From Candidatus Sysuiplasma jiujiangense (GTDB taxonomy: Archaea; Thermoplasmatota; Thermoplasmata; Sysuiplasmatales; Sysuiplasmataceae), in assembly GCA_019721075.1 (NCBI GenBank), contig JAHEAD010000008.1:32806-96805 (forward strand): a DNA stretch of 64,000 bases, given 5' to 3'. Shown here piece after piece: positions 7,560-16,225 of the stretch; the first letter of the stretch is position 1, and the number at the start of each line of letters is the position of its first letter. The translations under genes were made by a program, and so were the position numbers. The notes under the pieces were generated by a model, which saw only the letters and a program-made list of their open reading frames with translations, did not search any database and was not told where the DNA came from.

Positions 7560-8825
7560 GTGGAGAAACCGCAGGAAAGTATACTGATACAAAACACAAC
7601 TGTGCTTGAGGGGTGTGAACTGAAACTTCTCGAATCTGTTGACATCTTCATTGATGGCGGCACTATAACGGATGTAGCCGAATCAGGCAACGCAGATTAT
7701 TCAAAGAACGGGATAGGCAGAGTAATCGACGGCCGCGGAACTGTTGTCATCCCGGGATTCGTAAATGCACATGTGCACCTAAATGATGCACCGCTGAAGG
7801 ATGCAGGCGCAGGAATGACGCTTGAGGAGATGGTGCATCCGGTCAGCGGGCTGAAGCGGTCTGGCATGCTGAAGTACAGTATGGAAGAGAGACTGAGGAG
7901 CGTTTCTTCGGCCCTGGCAGAAATGGCGCAATCCGGCATAACAGGTGCCATAGATTTTCATGAGGAGGATTACAGCATCATAGCACGATTGAAGGCATCG
8001 CTGCCGTCTGCTTCGCCTGCGGTACAGTTTCTTGGAAGACCGGCTGTCTATTTTTCGGAAAAGGAGATAGTGGAAAACCTGATGCTTGAAACTGACGAAA
8101 TTGACGAGGGCAGACAAAGGCTCGAGCCTTTTGACGGAATAGCACTGAGCGGCTGCAACGAATACAGCGACGGAGCCATGGAACAGATACACGGAATGGC
8201 CAAAGGAAGGATGACCGGAATACATGCCGCCGAAACCATAAGATCTGACAGACTATCAAGGAAAATGACAGGGGAGAGCGAAGTAAAGAGGGCAATCGAG
8301 CATCTGAAGCCTGATTTTTTTGTACACCTCACGCATGCTGATGATGATGATCTCCGCATGATCTCAAAACAGGCAATAGGATCTGTAATCTGCCCGAGAT
8401 CAAATGCGCTGTTTGGAGCCGGCATCCCGCCCGTCGGGAAGCTCATGGCATTGAAAATACCGGTTGCGCTGGGAACAGACAACCTCATGCTGAATTCCAC
8501 GGACATGTTCAGGGAAATGGATTTCGCGTCAAAGGTGGCAGATATTGCTTCGGGTGAGCCTGGGACTGTCGAAGACGTCGAAGTGCTCAAAATGGCGACG
8601 CTAAACGGTGCAAACCTGATGAGCAGGGGCAGAAGTCATGGATGCATAGAGGCGGGAGGCAAGGCAGATCTCGTAGTGATCGATCTTAAATCAGAAAGAA
8701 TGGAAGGAACGAACGATGTTGTGTCGGCAATCGTTCACAGAGCCGGCATCAGCGATATCATGTATACAGTAAAGGCGGGTAAAATTATTTACGAAAGACA
8801 TTGCAGGGGAAGGGGGGTGGGGTGA
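7560..8825 (+). CDS. Amidohydrolase-superfamily (ATZ/TRZ-like) deaminase candidate in the riboflavin operon
   Basis: A 421-residue metal-dependent amidohydrolase. Metal site: H71 and H73 (NAHVHLND), H222 with E225 (IHAAE, the HxxE pattern of deaminases), H256/H259 and D307 (LGTDN); PRSN at 279-282 is also typical of the cytosine/atrazine deaminase branch. The start is GTG. It sits 22 bases after ribH and its stop abuts the start of riboflavin synthase, so it is surely in the rib operon. Family knowledge supports hydrolysis of an exocyclic amine on a heterocycle. The inferred role is the deaminase acting on the diamino-pyrimidinone intermediate, a step for which I know no established archaeal enzyme. 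A general guanine or SAH-type deaminase is the alternative. Confidence 0.75.
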   Translation: MEKPQESILIQNTTVLEGCELKLLESVDIFIDGGTITDVAESGNADYSKNGIGRVIDGRGTVVIPGFVNAHVHLNDAPLKDAGAGMTLEEMVHPVSGLKRSGMLKYSMEERLRSVSSALAEMAQSGITGAIDFHEEDYSIIARLKASLPSASPAVQFLGRPAVYFSEKEIVENLMLETDEIDEGRQRLEPFDGIALSGCNEYSDGAMEQIHGMAKGRMTGIHAAETIRSDRLSRKMTGESEVKRAIEHLKPDFFVHLTHADDDDLRMISKQAIGSVICPRSNALFGAGIPPVGKLMALKIPVALGTDNLMLNSTDMFREMDFASKVADIASGEPGTVEDVEVLKMATLNGANLMSRGRSHGCIEAGGKADLVVIDLKSERMEGTNDVVSAIVHRAGISDIMYTVKAGKIIYERHCRGRGVG

Positions 8826-9425
8826 ATGTTCACAGGCATCGTGGAAGGAACTGCGATCGTAGTCGGTGCATATCGGCGGGAAGGAAACATGCGCCTGAGC
8901 GTGAGATTCAGGAGCAATGGAAGGGCCTACAGAACAGGAGAGAGCATCGCCATAAACGGTGCATGCCTCACTGCGGCTTCAGTCAGGAAGGATACAGTTT
9001 CATTCGACGTGATTGCCGAAACACTCAGAAAGACGAATCTGGGGGAGATCACAAAGGGCGACGTGGTAAACTTTGAAAGGAGTATGAGAAGTGCGGACCT
9101 GATTGGAGGACATCTCGTCGCCGGTCACATAGACGGAACCGGGAAAATATCGGAGATAGAGAATGAGGGCGGCTCTGTCCGGATGACAGTCCGGGTCCAG
9201 AAGAATATAGGCTCGATGATTTCAGAGAAGGGATTCGTTGCCGTTGACGGCGTAAGCCTCACTCCCGCGGATGTTTCAGAGAGCAGATTCAGCCTGTATC
9301 TAATTCCGGAAACCAGAAGGAGGACCACGTTTGGCGTAAGGGAAGTAGGAGACAGGGTAAATATTGAAATTGACATATTTGCGAAATACATAAAAAAGTT
9401 TGTAGACGTCCGGATGAACACGTAA
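8826..9425 (+). CDS. ribE: Riboflavin synthase, bacterial (two lumazine-binding domains) type
   Basis: A 199-residue protein with two tandem lumazine-binding barrels: MFTGIVEG opens domain 1 (about 1-95, with INGACLTA) and GGHLVAGHIDGTG opens domain 2 (about 96-190, with VDGVSLTP). It converts two 6,7-dimethyl-8-ribityllumazines to riboflavin. Most archaea instead use the unrelated RibC-type enzyme, so this is the bacterial family in an archaeal operon. The ATG follows the upstream TGA with no gap, and a G-rich ribosome site lies in the end of the amidohydrolase gene. Last gene of the operon. Confidence 0.93.
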   Translation: MFTGIVEGTAIVVGAYRREGNMRLSVRFRSNGRAYRTGESIAINGACLTAASVRKDTVSFDVIAETLRKTNLGEITKGDVVNFERSMRSADLIGGHLVAGHIDGTGKISEIENEGGSVRMTVRVQKNIGSMISEKGFVAVDGVSLTPADVSESRFSLYLIPETRRRTTFGVREVGDRVNIEIDIFAKYIKKFVDVRMNT

Positions 9426-9583
9426 ATCAGCCTGCGGTTGGGCCTGGGGATAGGGTGTCCTTGCATTCCGGCAGCACAAAAAGGAACGCGGACGGTGATT
9501 TGCCAGGGTCCGGCTGTCAATATTATCATATTATGAACTAAGATGGCAAACTTAAATACTGGAGCATGCGACTTTTTATCCAA

Positions 9584-10900
9584 ATGGCGTACGACATAGA
9601 GTTTGGCTGCAGGGCGCTGATAAACGTTATTGTCTCGAGGGAAACGAGACAGCGAATGGCAGAGGGAAATATACAAAAATTGCCAGAAAAAAGGCTGCTG
9701 GAATATATAAACTCACTAATAGATCTGGGATGGGTAAAAGAGGAAAGAGGCGACAAGAAAGATTCAGATTATGTTGTGTACGCATTTACGGAAAAGGGAA
9801 GAAGAATATATGAGAATCCATCGGAACTCCTGAACCTGTCGGATGCAGAGCAGGAACATGTTTCCTTGCTCAGGAGACTGGATGCGCTGAAGAGGGACGA
9901 TTCAATTTCGATGATGCCCCAGACACTCATGGCACTTTCTGATCTCTGCCTGGGCAATGGAAGGTATGACAGCGCACTCATGTATGCAATGGATTTGCAC
10001 AAAAGAGCGGAGGAACTCAAAAGCACTTTTTTTGTCGGTGAAGCCTCGATACTGATGGGGAGGGTGGAGAATGCCAGGGGAGAACTTGAATCATCGCTGA
10101 AATATTTCATAAACGCAACTGACGCATTCAACAGGATAGGTGAGGTATCCAGGGAGGCTGACAGTCTGAGATATGCAGGTGGCGTCTTGTTGAAAATGGG
10201 AGATTACAAGCAGGCCATGATGATGTTTGAGCAGAGCAAAGACAAGTTCTTCCACATCAGGCACATGATGGGAGTTGCCAAAGCTAAGGCTAACCTTGGC
10301 ATACTTCATTCTCTGACGAAGAATTACGATACAGCGGAGAACTACTGGAAGAATGCGCTTGAATTTTTTGAGGCTCTTGAGGATAAAGAGAGTCAGACAA
10401 AGATATTGAATAACCTTGGCGCGATGCTTATAATGACAAAGAAATATGATGAGGCAGTAAATTATCTGAGAAAAGCAATAACTATCTCAAGAGAAGATAA
10501 AAACAAATATTCAGAATGCATAGGTATTCTCAATTTCGCCTATGCAAATGCTAAACTCGGCAAGTATGAAATTGCAAGGCAGGCTGTTGACTCAATTAAT
10601 AATGCACTCAAAGAGGGATTTGACACTTATCTTCTCGCATACAATGAACTTGTAATGGCAATTTACACAACCTACAGAGGAAGCTGGAACGAAGCAGAAA
10701 AAAGATTCCTTGCGGCCATTAGATTTGCGACCACTTCAGGGAATGCAGAACTCATTTCTGAATGCCATGAAGAGTACGGCAGAGCACTTATGCAAAAAAA
10801 TGAGCGTGAAAGGGCCGCGACTGAATTTACGGCATCAGTCTCGGTTTCGGAAAGCATCGCTATTACTGAACTTAGAAAAGGTTTGTCAAACGGCACATAG
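9584..10900 (+). CDS. Winged-helix and TPR-repeat regulatory protein
   Basis: A 438-residue protein. The first 80 residues look like a winged helix-turn-helix (EKRLLEYINSLIDLGWVKEER, then VVYAFTEKGRRIYENP as the wing). From about residue 110 onward there are seven or more TPR-type helix pairs, with units such as ESSLKYFINATDAFNRIGE and EAVNYLRKAITISRED. The layout suggests a DNA-binding head with a protein- or ligand-sensing solenoid. The ATG at 9584 is chosen because the TATA-like CTTAAATAC (9549-9558) is correctly spaced for it and too close to the ATG at 9566. A T-run terminator follows the gene. Target unknown. Confidence 0.72.
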   Translation: MAYDIEFGCRALINVIVSRETRQRMAEGNIQKLPEKRLLEYINSLIDLGWVKEERGDKKDSDYVVYAFTEKGRRIYENPSELLNLSDAEQEHVSLLRRLDALKRDDSISMMPQTLMALSDLCLGNGRYDSALMYAMDLHKRAEELKSTFFVGEASILMGRVENARGELESSLKYFINATDAFNRIGEVSREADSLRYAGGVLLKMGDYKQAMMMFEQSKDKFFHIRHMMGVAKAKANLGILHSLTKNYDTAENYWKNALEFFEALEDKESQTKILNNLGAMLIMTKKYDEAVNYLRKAITISREDKNKYSECIGILNFAYANAKLGKYEIARQAVDSINNALKEGFDTYLLAYNELVMAIYTTYRGSWNEAEKRFLAAIRFATTSGNAELISECHEEYGRALMQKNERERAATEFTASVSVSESIAITELRKGLSNGT

Positions 10901-10943
10901 ATTTGTAATTCACAATGGGTCCCAAAGTGGCAAAATATAACCT

Positions 10944-10958
10944 CCCCCTCTTTTTTTT
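10944..10958 (+). terminator. Poly-T terminator after the HTH-TPR gene
   Basis: A pyrimidine run ending in eight consecutive T residues lies 45-60 bases past the stop codon, as expected for an archaeal intrinsic terminator. No strong hairpin precedes it. Confidence 0.5.
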
Positions 10959-11493
10959 GCAAAGGCGCGCAGGGCAACAGCCGGGCTGTAATCGAAGCCT
11001 GAAATCGTCAGCCTCCTCCAGCTGAGATTGCAGAAAGCAACAGCTATTGCTACCCACGAAGACGTGGTCTTGCTTACTATACTCGTCCCCTCGCAGTTCG
11101 GTTATCAGCAATTGCTCATTTAAAACATGTGTTCGATTGGGAACAACGAATTCGGTTTGGGATCCAGAATATGGATAAAGAGAGGTCCGACAGAATTGAT
11201 TAATTGCCACGTCAAATCACATTGTTAGAGACATAAGGCTGATTTCATTTTGGCTTGAAAAACGGTAAAAAAATCCAGTGCCAGTGATCTGTAATTAATT
11301 TGACCGAAGATATTTTTTCCTAACCAATGTTTCACATCGAACAGAAATGTTTATCAAGTCGATAAATAATATAATTGTAATTAAATTAAAATATTTAGCA
11401 AAAGAAGTTCTTACTAAAATCGTATCAACATTAGTTTAATCGTAACCATTTTCATGCCAATAGGTCAAATATTGCGTATGCCTGTGTTTTTCC
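10959..11493. other. Long intergenic region without a recognised gene; 3' half AT-rich
   Basis: No convincing coding sequence: the open frames here are short and lack family-like composition. A small hairpin (CCACG-AAGA-CGTGG) lies near 11053-11066. From about 11270 to 11460 the sequence becomes markedly AT-rich, with two copies of GTAATTAA and runs such as AATATAATTG, before the tsr3 start. The AT-rich half may hold promoters; its closeness to mcm also makes a replication-origin element worth considering, although no repeated origin box was found. Confidence 0.4.
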
Positions 11494-12045
11494 GTGCCCC
11501 GGATTTATGCATATATTGCAGGAGAAGACGATCCCAAAAAGTGCACTGCAAAGAAAATGGCCAGATTCAATCTTGCAACTGCAGTTCGAAGAATTTCGGC
11601 ACTGCCTTCAGAGGCGGTTGTCCTTGATCCCGGGGCGCCCAAAGCCGTGTCGGCGGAGGACAGGAGCAGGATGGAAATATCAGGGATTGCAGTTCTTGAT
11701 TTTTCCTGGCGAAATATAGAGGAAAGTATGCCGTCCCTCAAATTCCCTTACAGGAGGGCATTGCCATATCTTGTTGCTGCGAATCCGGTTATGTACGGGC
11801 GGCCGTGTCAGCTCAGCAGCGTCGAAGCTGTTGCGGCTGCATTGTTTATTTCAGGTTTCAGAGATCAGGCCTTAGAAGTGCTTTCAAAATTTTCCTGGGG
11901 AATGCGTTTCATTGAGCTCAATCGTGAACCGCTCGGGAGATATGCATCTGCAGAGACGAGTGCAGAGGTGGTATCGATACAGTGGGATTATGCAGGCATG
12001 GAAGATCCATGGTCGCCACAGAAGCCGGTTCATTCACAGAAATAG
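11494..12045 (+). CDS. tsr3: 16S rRNA aminocarboxypropyltransferase Tsr3 (DUF367)
   Basis: A 183-residue protein with the Tsr3 signature: KKCTAKKMARF near the N-terminus, VLDFSWRNIE, then R-x-LPYLVAANPVMYGRP and LSSVEAVAAALFISGF...FSWGMRFIELN. The family transfers the aminocarboxypropyl group of SAM to a hypermodified uridine in small-subunit rRNA. The start is GTG, with no better ATG in frame. This follows a long upstream region; mcm follows after 146 bases. Modification position is inferred from yeast and archaeal relatives. Confidence 0.9.
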   Translation: MPRIYAYIAGEDDPKKCTAKKMARFNLATAVRRISALPSEAVVLDPGAPKAVSAEDRSRMEISGIAVLDFSWRNIEESMPSLKFPYRRALPYLVAANPVMYGRPCQLSSVEAVAAALFISGFRDQALEVLSKFSWGMRFIELNREPLGRYASAETSAEVVSIQWDYAGMEDPWSPQKPVHSQK

Positions 12046-12191
12046 CCTGAGCCGGGGTCATAAGAGTTCCAGTGGAAACGCCATTTCTACTGCTTCTCAT
12101 GCAGGTGCCCGCATGCTTTGTTTTCGGCAATCGGCCGATCAAGTTTATCTATCAAGTCATTTCTCACTGTCAGTGAACCCGTGAGATACAG

Positions 12192-14282
12192 ATGGCTTAT
12201 TCTGCAGTGATTCAGTACAGCGAGGAGGCACTCGTAGCAAAATGGGAGGAATTCTTCAATGAAACGGGTCTCAGAAGCCAGATAATGATCCTTGCAGACA
12301 AGTATCCGGAAGAACGGAGTGTGATGGTTCAGTTTTCCATCATAGACAGGTTCGACCCGGATTTTGCAGTCTTCCTGCTGGAGGATCCGACAAAGTCATT
12401 TCTTGCCTCACAGAAGGCCATAAAGAACCAGCTGGCACCTGAACGCCAGAACGTTTTGCTCAATCTGCGGGTAACCGGTCTCCCTGCAGACTCCCACATT
12501 GACATCAGGTATCTGAGGAGCAAACACCTGGGCAAATTTGTGTGTATAGAGGGACTGGTGAGAAAGGTCACGGAAGTGCGACCAAGGCTGCTTTCTGCGG
12601 CATTCAAGTGCGTGCGATGCGATGAGATAAATATCGTAGAGCAGGAAGGTATGATTCAGAGGGAACCACTTGAATGCTCGAAATGCGGCAAGGGACCAGG
12701 GGCCACGAAGTTCACTCTCATTCCTGAGGAGAGCACGTACATAGACACACAGAAGATAGAAGTGCAGGAGCCACCGGAGGGGTTGCGTGGAGGGGCCCAG
12801 CCGGAAAGACTCGAAGGGCACCTGATGGACGACATAACCGGAAGAATTTCCCCGGGTGACAGGGTAATTCTTAACGGAACACTCACAGGTGTACAGAAAA
12901 CAGGACCACAGGGAAAATCAACACTTTTCAATATAATGCTGCAGGTCAATTCAGCAGAATACAGGGAACATGAATACGACGAGATCCAGATCACGCAGGA
13001 GGATATTGAGCAAATAAGGGAAGTCGCATCCAGAGGCGACATACTGCACGAGATTGCATCGTCGATATCCCCGACCATATACGGCTTCGATTTTGAGAAA
13101 GAGGCGTTCACGCTGCAACTGTTCAGCGGTGTATCCAAAGAGATGCAGGACGGTACGCGTATAAGGGGAGATATACACATACTTCTTGTAGGCGATCCGG
13201 GACTGGCGAAGAGTCAGCTACTGAGATATATGTCCGAGCTTGCACCGCGTGGCATATATGCCAGCGGAAAGAGTTCGTCCGCCGCCGGACTCACAGCTGC
13301 AGCTGTCAAGGATGAGTTCGGCGAAGGGAGATGGACTCTTGAAGCCGGCGCCCTCGTTCTTGCGGACAAGGGAATAGCCTGCGTCGATGAGCTTGACAAA
13401 ATGACAGACTACGACAGGAGCGCAATGCACCAGATTATGGAGAGCCAGATAATCACCGTCGCAAAGGCGGGCATAACGGCGACGTTACAGGCCCGCTGCT
13501 CCATACTGGGTGCTGCCAACCCCCGTTACGGAAGATTCGAGGATGAGCAGCTCATCGCCGACCAGATCGATCTTCCTCCTGCGCTTCTCTCAAGATTCGA
13601 CATGATATTTGTCCTCAAGGACAGACCTAACAGCGCAATTGACAGGAATATAGCGGATCATATTCTCAAGGCGCACAGAGTGGGTGAAAAAAGAAAAGTC
13701 CAGAGACTGCCTGAAGGCATTTCCGAAGAAACCGTTACGGAGGAGAGCAAACTTGTCGAACCGCGATTCGACAGGCAATTCCTGAGGAAATACGTTTCGT
13801 ATGCAAAGAGAATCAATCCGGTTCTCAGCGACGATGCAATAAAGCTCATACAGGAGGAATATCTCAGAATACGTAAGATGGGCGAAGGGCAGGGCGCATC
13901 TGTACCCATAACGGCGAGGCAGCTTGAAGCATATGTGAGACTGTCTGAAGCAAGCGCAAGGGGACGGCTGAGTACCACGGTTGAGCGAGAGGATGCCGAC
14001 AGGGCAATACGGATTGTCGGTTACTACCTTGCAAAGGTTATCGGTGGAGACATAGACAGGATTGCAGGTGAAATGAGCCACAGCCAGAGGGCCCATGTAA
14101 GCGTCATCCTTGATATTGTCAGAAAGGGCGGGGCAGATGGCATATCATTGGAGGAAATACTCGCCGAATCCGGCAGATACAATATAAGTGAGACTGAAAC
14201 CCAGAGGCTCGTGGAGAAACTGTCCAAGGCCGGAGAATTATTCGAAATCAGGTCAGGTATTTACGGCCTGGTCCAAAAGTGA
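12192..14282 (+). CDS. mcm: Replicative DNA helicase MCM
   Basis: A 696-residue MCM protein. N-terminal domain with a zinc site (C140, C143, C162, C165) and the OB fold; AAA+ domain with Walker A GDPGLAKS (334-341), Walker B CVDELDKM (397-404), the sensor motif around ANPRYGRF and the arginine finger in LLSRFDMIF; a C-terminal winged helix (about 620-690). No intein is present. It forms the hexameric 3'-5' helicase at replication forks. The stop overlaps the GTG of the DUF424 gene. Confidence 0.97.
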   Translation: MAYSAVIQYSEEALVAKWEEFFNETGLRSQIMILADKYPEERSVMVQFSIIDRFDPDFAVFLLEDPTKSFLASQKAIKNQLAPERQNVLLNLRVTGLPADSHIDIRYLRSKHLGKFVCIEGLVRKVTEVRPRLLSAAFKCVRCDEINIVEQEGMIQREPLECSKCGKGPGATKFTLIPEESTYIDTQKIEVQEPPEGLRGGAQPERLEGHLMDDITGRISPGDRVILNGTLTGVQKTGPQGKSTLFNIMLQVNSAEYREHEYDEIQITQEDIEQIREVASRGDILHEIASSISPTIYGFDFEKEAFTLQLFSGVSKEMQDGTRIRGDIHILLVGDPGLAKSQLLRYMSELAPRGIYASGKSSSAAGLTAAAVKDEFGEGRWTLEAGALVLADKGIACVDELDKMTDYDRSAMHQIMESQIITVAKAGITATLQARCSILGAANPRYGRFEDEQLIADQIDLPPALLSRFDMIFVLKDRPNSAIDRNIADHILKAHRVGEKRKVQRLPEGISEETVTEESKLVEPRFDRQFLRKYVSYAKRINPVLSDDAIKLIQEEYLRIRKMGEGQGASVPITARQLEAYVRLSEASARGRLSTTVEREDADRAIRIVGYYLAKVIGGDIDRIAGEMSHSQRAHVSVILDIVRKGGADGISLEEILAESGRYNISETETQRLVEKLSKAGELFEIRSGIYGLVQK

Positions 14283-14587
14283 TTTTATTGTTTTCCATAA
14301 AGATCCACAAGATGCCGAAAGAGACAATACTGGCGGTGTGCGACAGCGAAATTCTTGGCTGTAAATTCTCGGACGGAGAAAAGAGAATTGAAGTCTACAG
14401 GAGCTTCTACGGCGAGAAGGAAATAGCAGAAGAAAATCTGGAAAAATATCTGGTCAATGCAACGATAGTAAATCTCGTCGGACAGAGGGCGGTATCGCTT
14501 GCAATCAGTCTGGGATACGTCGATCCTGAAAGAATACTAACAATCGGAAACACTGTTCATGCCCAGTTTGCGGTTCTCGGGAGATGA
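14279..14587 (+). CDS. DUF424 family protein
   Basis: A 102-residue archaeal protein of the DUF424 type: AVCDSEILGCKFSDG near the N-terminus, IEVYRSFYGEKE, ATIVNLVGQRAVSLAI and a C-terminal GNTVHAQFAV. It starts at a GTG that overlaps the mcm stop (GTGA), so its translation is probably coupled to mcm. An internal ATG 11 codons in would remove the first conserved strand (FSIKIHK) and is not favoured. Function is unknown; family members are widespread in Euryarchaeota. Confidence 0.82.
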   Translation: MILLFSIKIHKMPKETILAVCDSEILGCKFSDGEKRIEVYRSFYGEKEIAEENLEKYLVNATIVNLVGQRAVSLAISLGYVDPERILTIGNTVHAQFAVLGR

Positions 14588-14605
14588 CGTTCGGTGGAGC
14601 GGAAT

Positions 14606-15340
14606 ATGCGGAGAGTACTGAAGTGTGTGATGCTCGATTTCGGCGGGACAATGATGTACCTGCGAAAGCCGTTTGAAGAAATACTGAATGAAGGCAATTT
14701 GGCTGTTTTCGAATTTGTCAGGGAACATGGCGCAGATGTTGACCTTGGTGAATATACGGAAACAAGCAGGAGGATTTTCTCAACATTCAAATCGTTTGAA
14801 GACGCAGAAAACAGGGACATCCCGGATACAGAGAAATATTACGCTGTTGCCTCGGAACTTTTTCCGGACATTACTGCAGCAGAGACAAAAAAGATGTCAC
14901 AGACTATGAGTGGTTTGTTCTGGGATATTGTATCAAAATACCAGCTTCCTTCCCGGGGGCTTGCCGATGTGCTCAAGGAACTCAGGAATGGCGGCAAGAA
15001 GCTCGGAATTGTCTCGAATCACCACAACGGAGCCTCGCTGAGAAACTGGCTTTCGCAAGAGAATTTTGACAGATTCTTCGATGCAGTAGTTGTTTCCTCG
15101 GAGGTTGGATTCCGTAAACCGGACATCAGAATTTTTAAATTTGCTCTGAGCAGACTCGGTGCGCTTCCAGGCGAGACGCTCTTCGTGGGAGACGACATCA
15201 GAAACGACATTATTGGCGCAAGAACAGCAGGAATGGAGACGGTTCTGTTCTGCGGCAAACCGGCCAATTCGAACGGTTATGAATCAGAAGCAAAGGGACA
15301 CGCCATAAAGAATTTCAGAGAACTTCTGGACATCATTTAA
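14606..15340 (+). CDS. HAD-superfamily hydrolase
   Basis: A 244-residue HAD-fold protein with a helical cap. Motif I is LDFGGT: the nucleophile Asp is present, while the second Asp of DxD is Gly, a variant also found in active family members. Motif II is IVSNHHN, motif III includes the Lys of FRKPD and motif IV is FVGDDIRND. The cap (about 20-100) places it with the haloacid dehalogenase/phosphoglycolate phosphatase-like group. Substrate unknown; a small phosphate ester is likely. ATG 14606 has GGAG six bases upstream and is preferred over GTG 14594. Confidence 0.82.
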   Translation: MRRVLKCVMLDFGGTMMYLRKPFEEILNEGNLAVFEFVREHGADVDLGEYTETSRRIFSTFKSFEDAENRDIPDTEKYYAVASELFPDITAAETKKMSQTMSGLFWDIVSKYQLPSRGLADVLKELRNGGKKLGIVSNHHNGASLRNWLSQENFDRFFDAVVVSSEVGFRKPDIRIFKFALSRLGALPGETLFVGDDIRNDIIGARTAGMETVLFCGKPANSNGYESEAKGHAIKNFRELLDII

Positions 15341-15578
15341 ATTTCATGACCCGATATCACACTGCCGATCACCCGGACTTTCTGTCCTTTCACAAAAATG
15401 ATTTGCCAGCAGTGACCTGCGCCTTGCCCGGCTTCTGCAGAAATGGCGGGCACAGGCACTTCCCAAAGATAGCAGCTGGATTCGAATTCCGGCATTCTGG
15501 CAATTCATGATCCGACGGCGCCAGTCTTGAAAAGCTCCGTTTCAAATAAGTTTATTATTGGGCTCATCCCTCCTCCTC

Positions 15579-16223
15579 ATGAGGGAGAGGATGGGTGATT
15601 TACTCGGAATCCTGAGTGCGGTGTACGGTTCGTTTTCTCCGTGGAGCATTGCTTCGCTCCTGTCGAAGGATATTGGAGCCAGACCGGATCCTGGCGTGCT
15701 TCTTTTCATACTTGCACTGGCAGTCGGCCTGATAATTGCCGGTAGAAAGATGTGGAACATGATATTCATCAGCTACGGTGCGGCGGCCGGATTTGCGCTT
15801 TCGCTTTTTCTGTTCAACGCCCTCGGTCTTTCCGGCGCATGGCTTGTCGTGCTGATCGTAGTGCCCGTAGTTTCTGCTGTCCTCTTTTACAAGCTGTCCA
15901 GGCTGTTTGTATCCGCAGCCATAGCCGTTACCGGGGCCGGCATAATTCTTTCACTGACACATTCACTGGCATATTCGGTGGCATTATCAGTTGCAGCTTT
16001 CGCGGTTGCATATATATTCTACAGGAGCCTTTCATCGTTGCTTGCAGCGCTTCTTGGATCGTCTCTGCTCCTGCTGTTTTTCATTGAACTGGGCATACCG
16101 TCCGCTTCGCCGCTGGTTCTTTCGCTGATCTGCTTCACCACAGGAATACTGCTCCGTTATCTGGTGTCTGTTATCGAAGGGCTGTCCGAAAGAAAGCGCC
16201 CGCTTTTTCTCAATGCAGGCTGA
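15579..16223 (+). CDS. Polytopic membrane protein (TMEM198/DUF4203-like)
   Basis: About 214 residues with seven closely spaced hydrophobic segments, small-residue-rich (AAAGFALSLFLFNALG, AIAVTGAGIILSL), and a short basic C-terminus (LSERKRP). The pattern resembles DUF4203/TMEM198 proteins, but the match is by general appearance only. A TATA-like TTTATTATT at about 15549-15557 points to a leaderless start at ATG 15579; ATG 15591 is the alternative. It ends two bases before the convergent nmd3 gene. Confidence 0.6.
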   Translation: MRERMGDLLGILSAVYGSFSPWSIASLLSKDIGARPDPGVLLFILALAVGLIIAGRKMWNMIFISYGAAAGFALSLFLFNALGLSGAWLVVLIVVPVVSAVLFYKLSRLFVSAAIAVTGAGIILSLTHSLAYSVALSVAAFAVAYIFYRSLSSLLAALLGSSLLLLFFIELGIPSASPLVLSLICFTTGILLRYLVSVIEGLSERKRPLFLNAG

Positions 16224-16225
16224 TT

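Noticed and set aside
10872..11210. 112-codon open frame on the minus strand in the long intergenic region
   Set aside because: It reads across the T-run terminator, overlaps the end of the TPR gene, and its composition (many Cys, Leu and Arg from out-of-frame codons) looks like non-coding sequence.
14606..15340. HAD hydrolase as a pseudo-enzyme because of DFGGT instead of DxDGT
   Set aside because: The nucleophile Asp, the Lys and the GDD motif are all intact, and DxG variants occur in active HAD proteins, so loss of activity is not supported.
15460..15500. GGATTCGAATTCC in the intergenic region before the membrane-protein gene, T-arm-like
   Set aside because: No matching acceptor or anticodon stems on either strand; looks like a chance palindrome containing an EcoRI-type hexamer.
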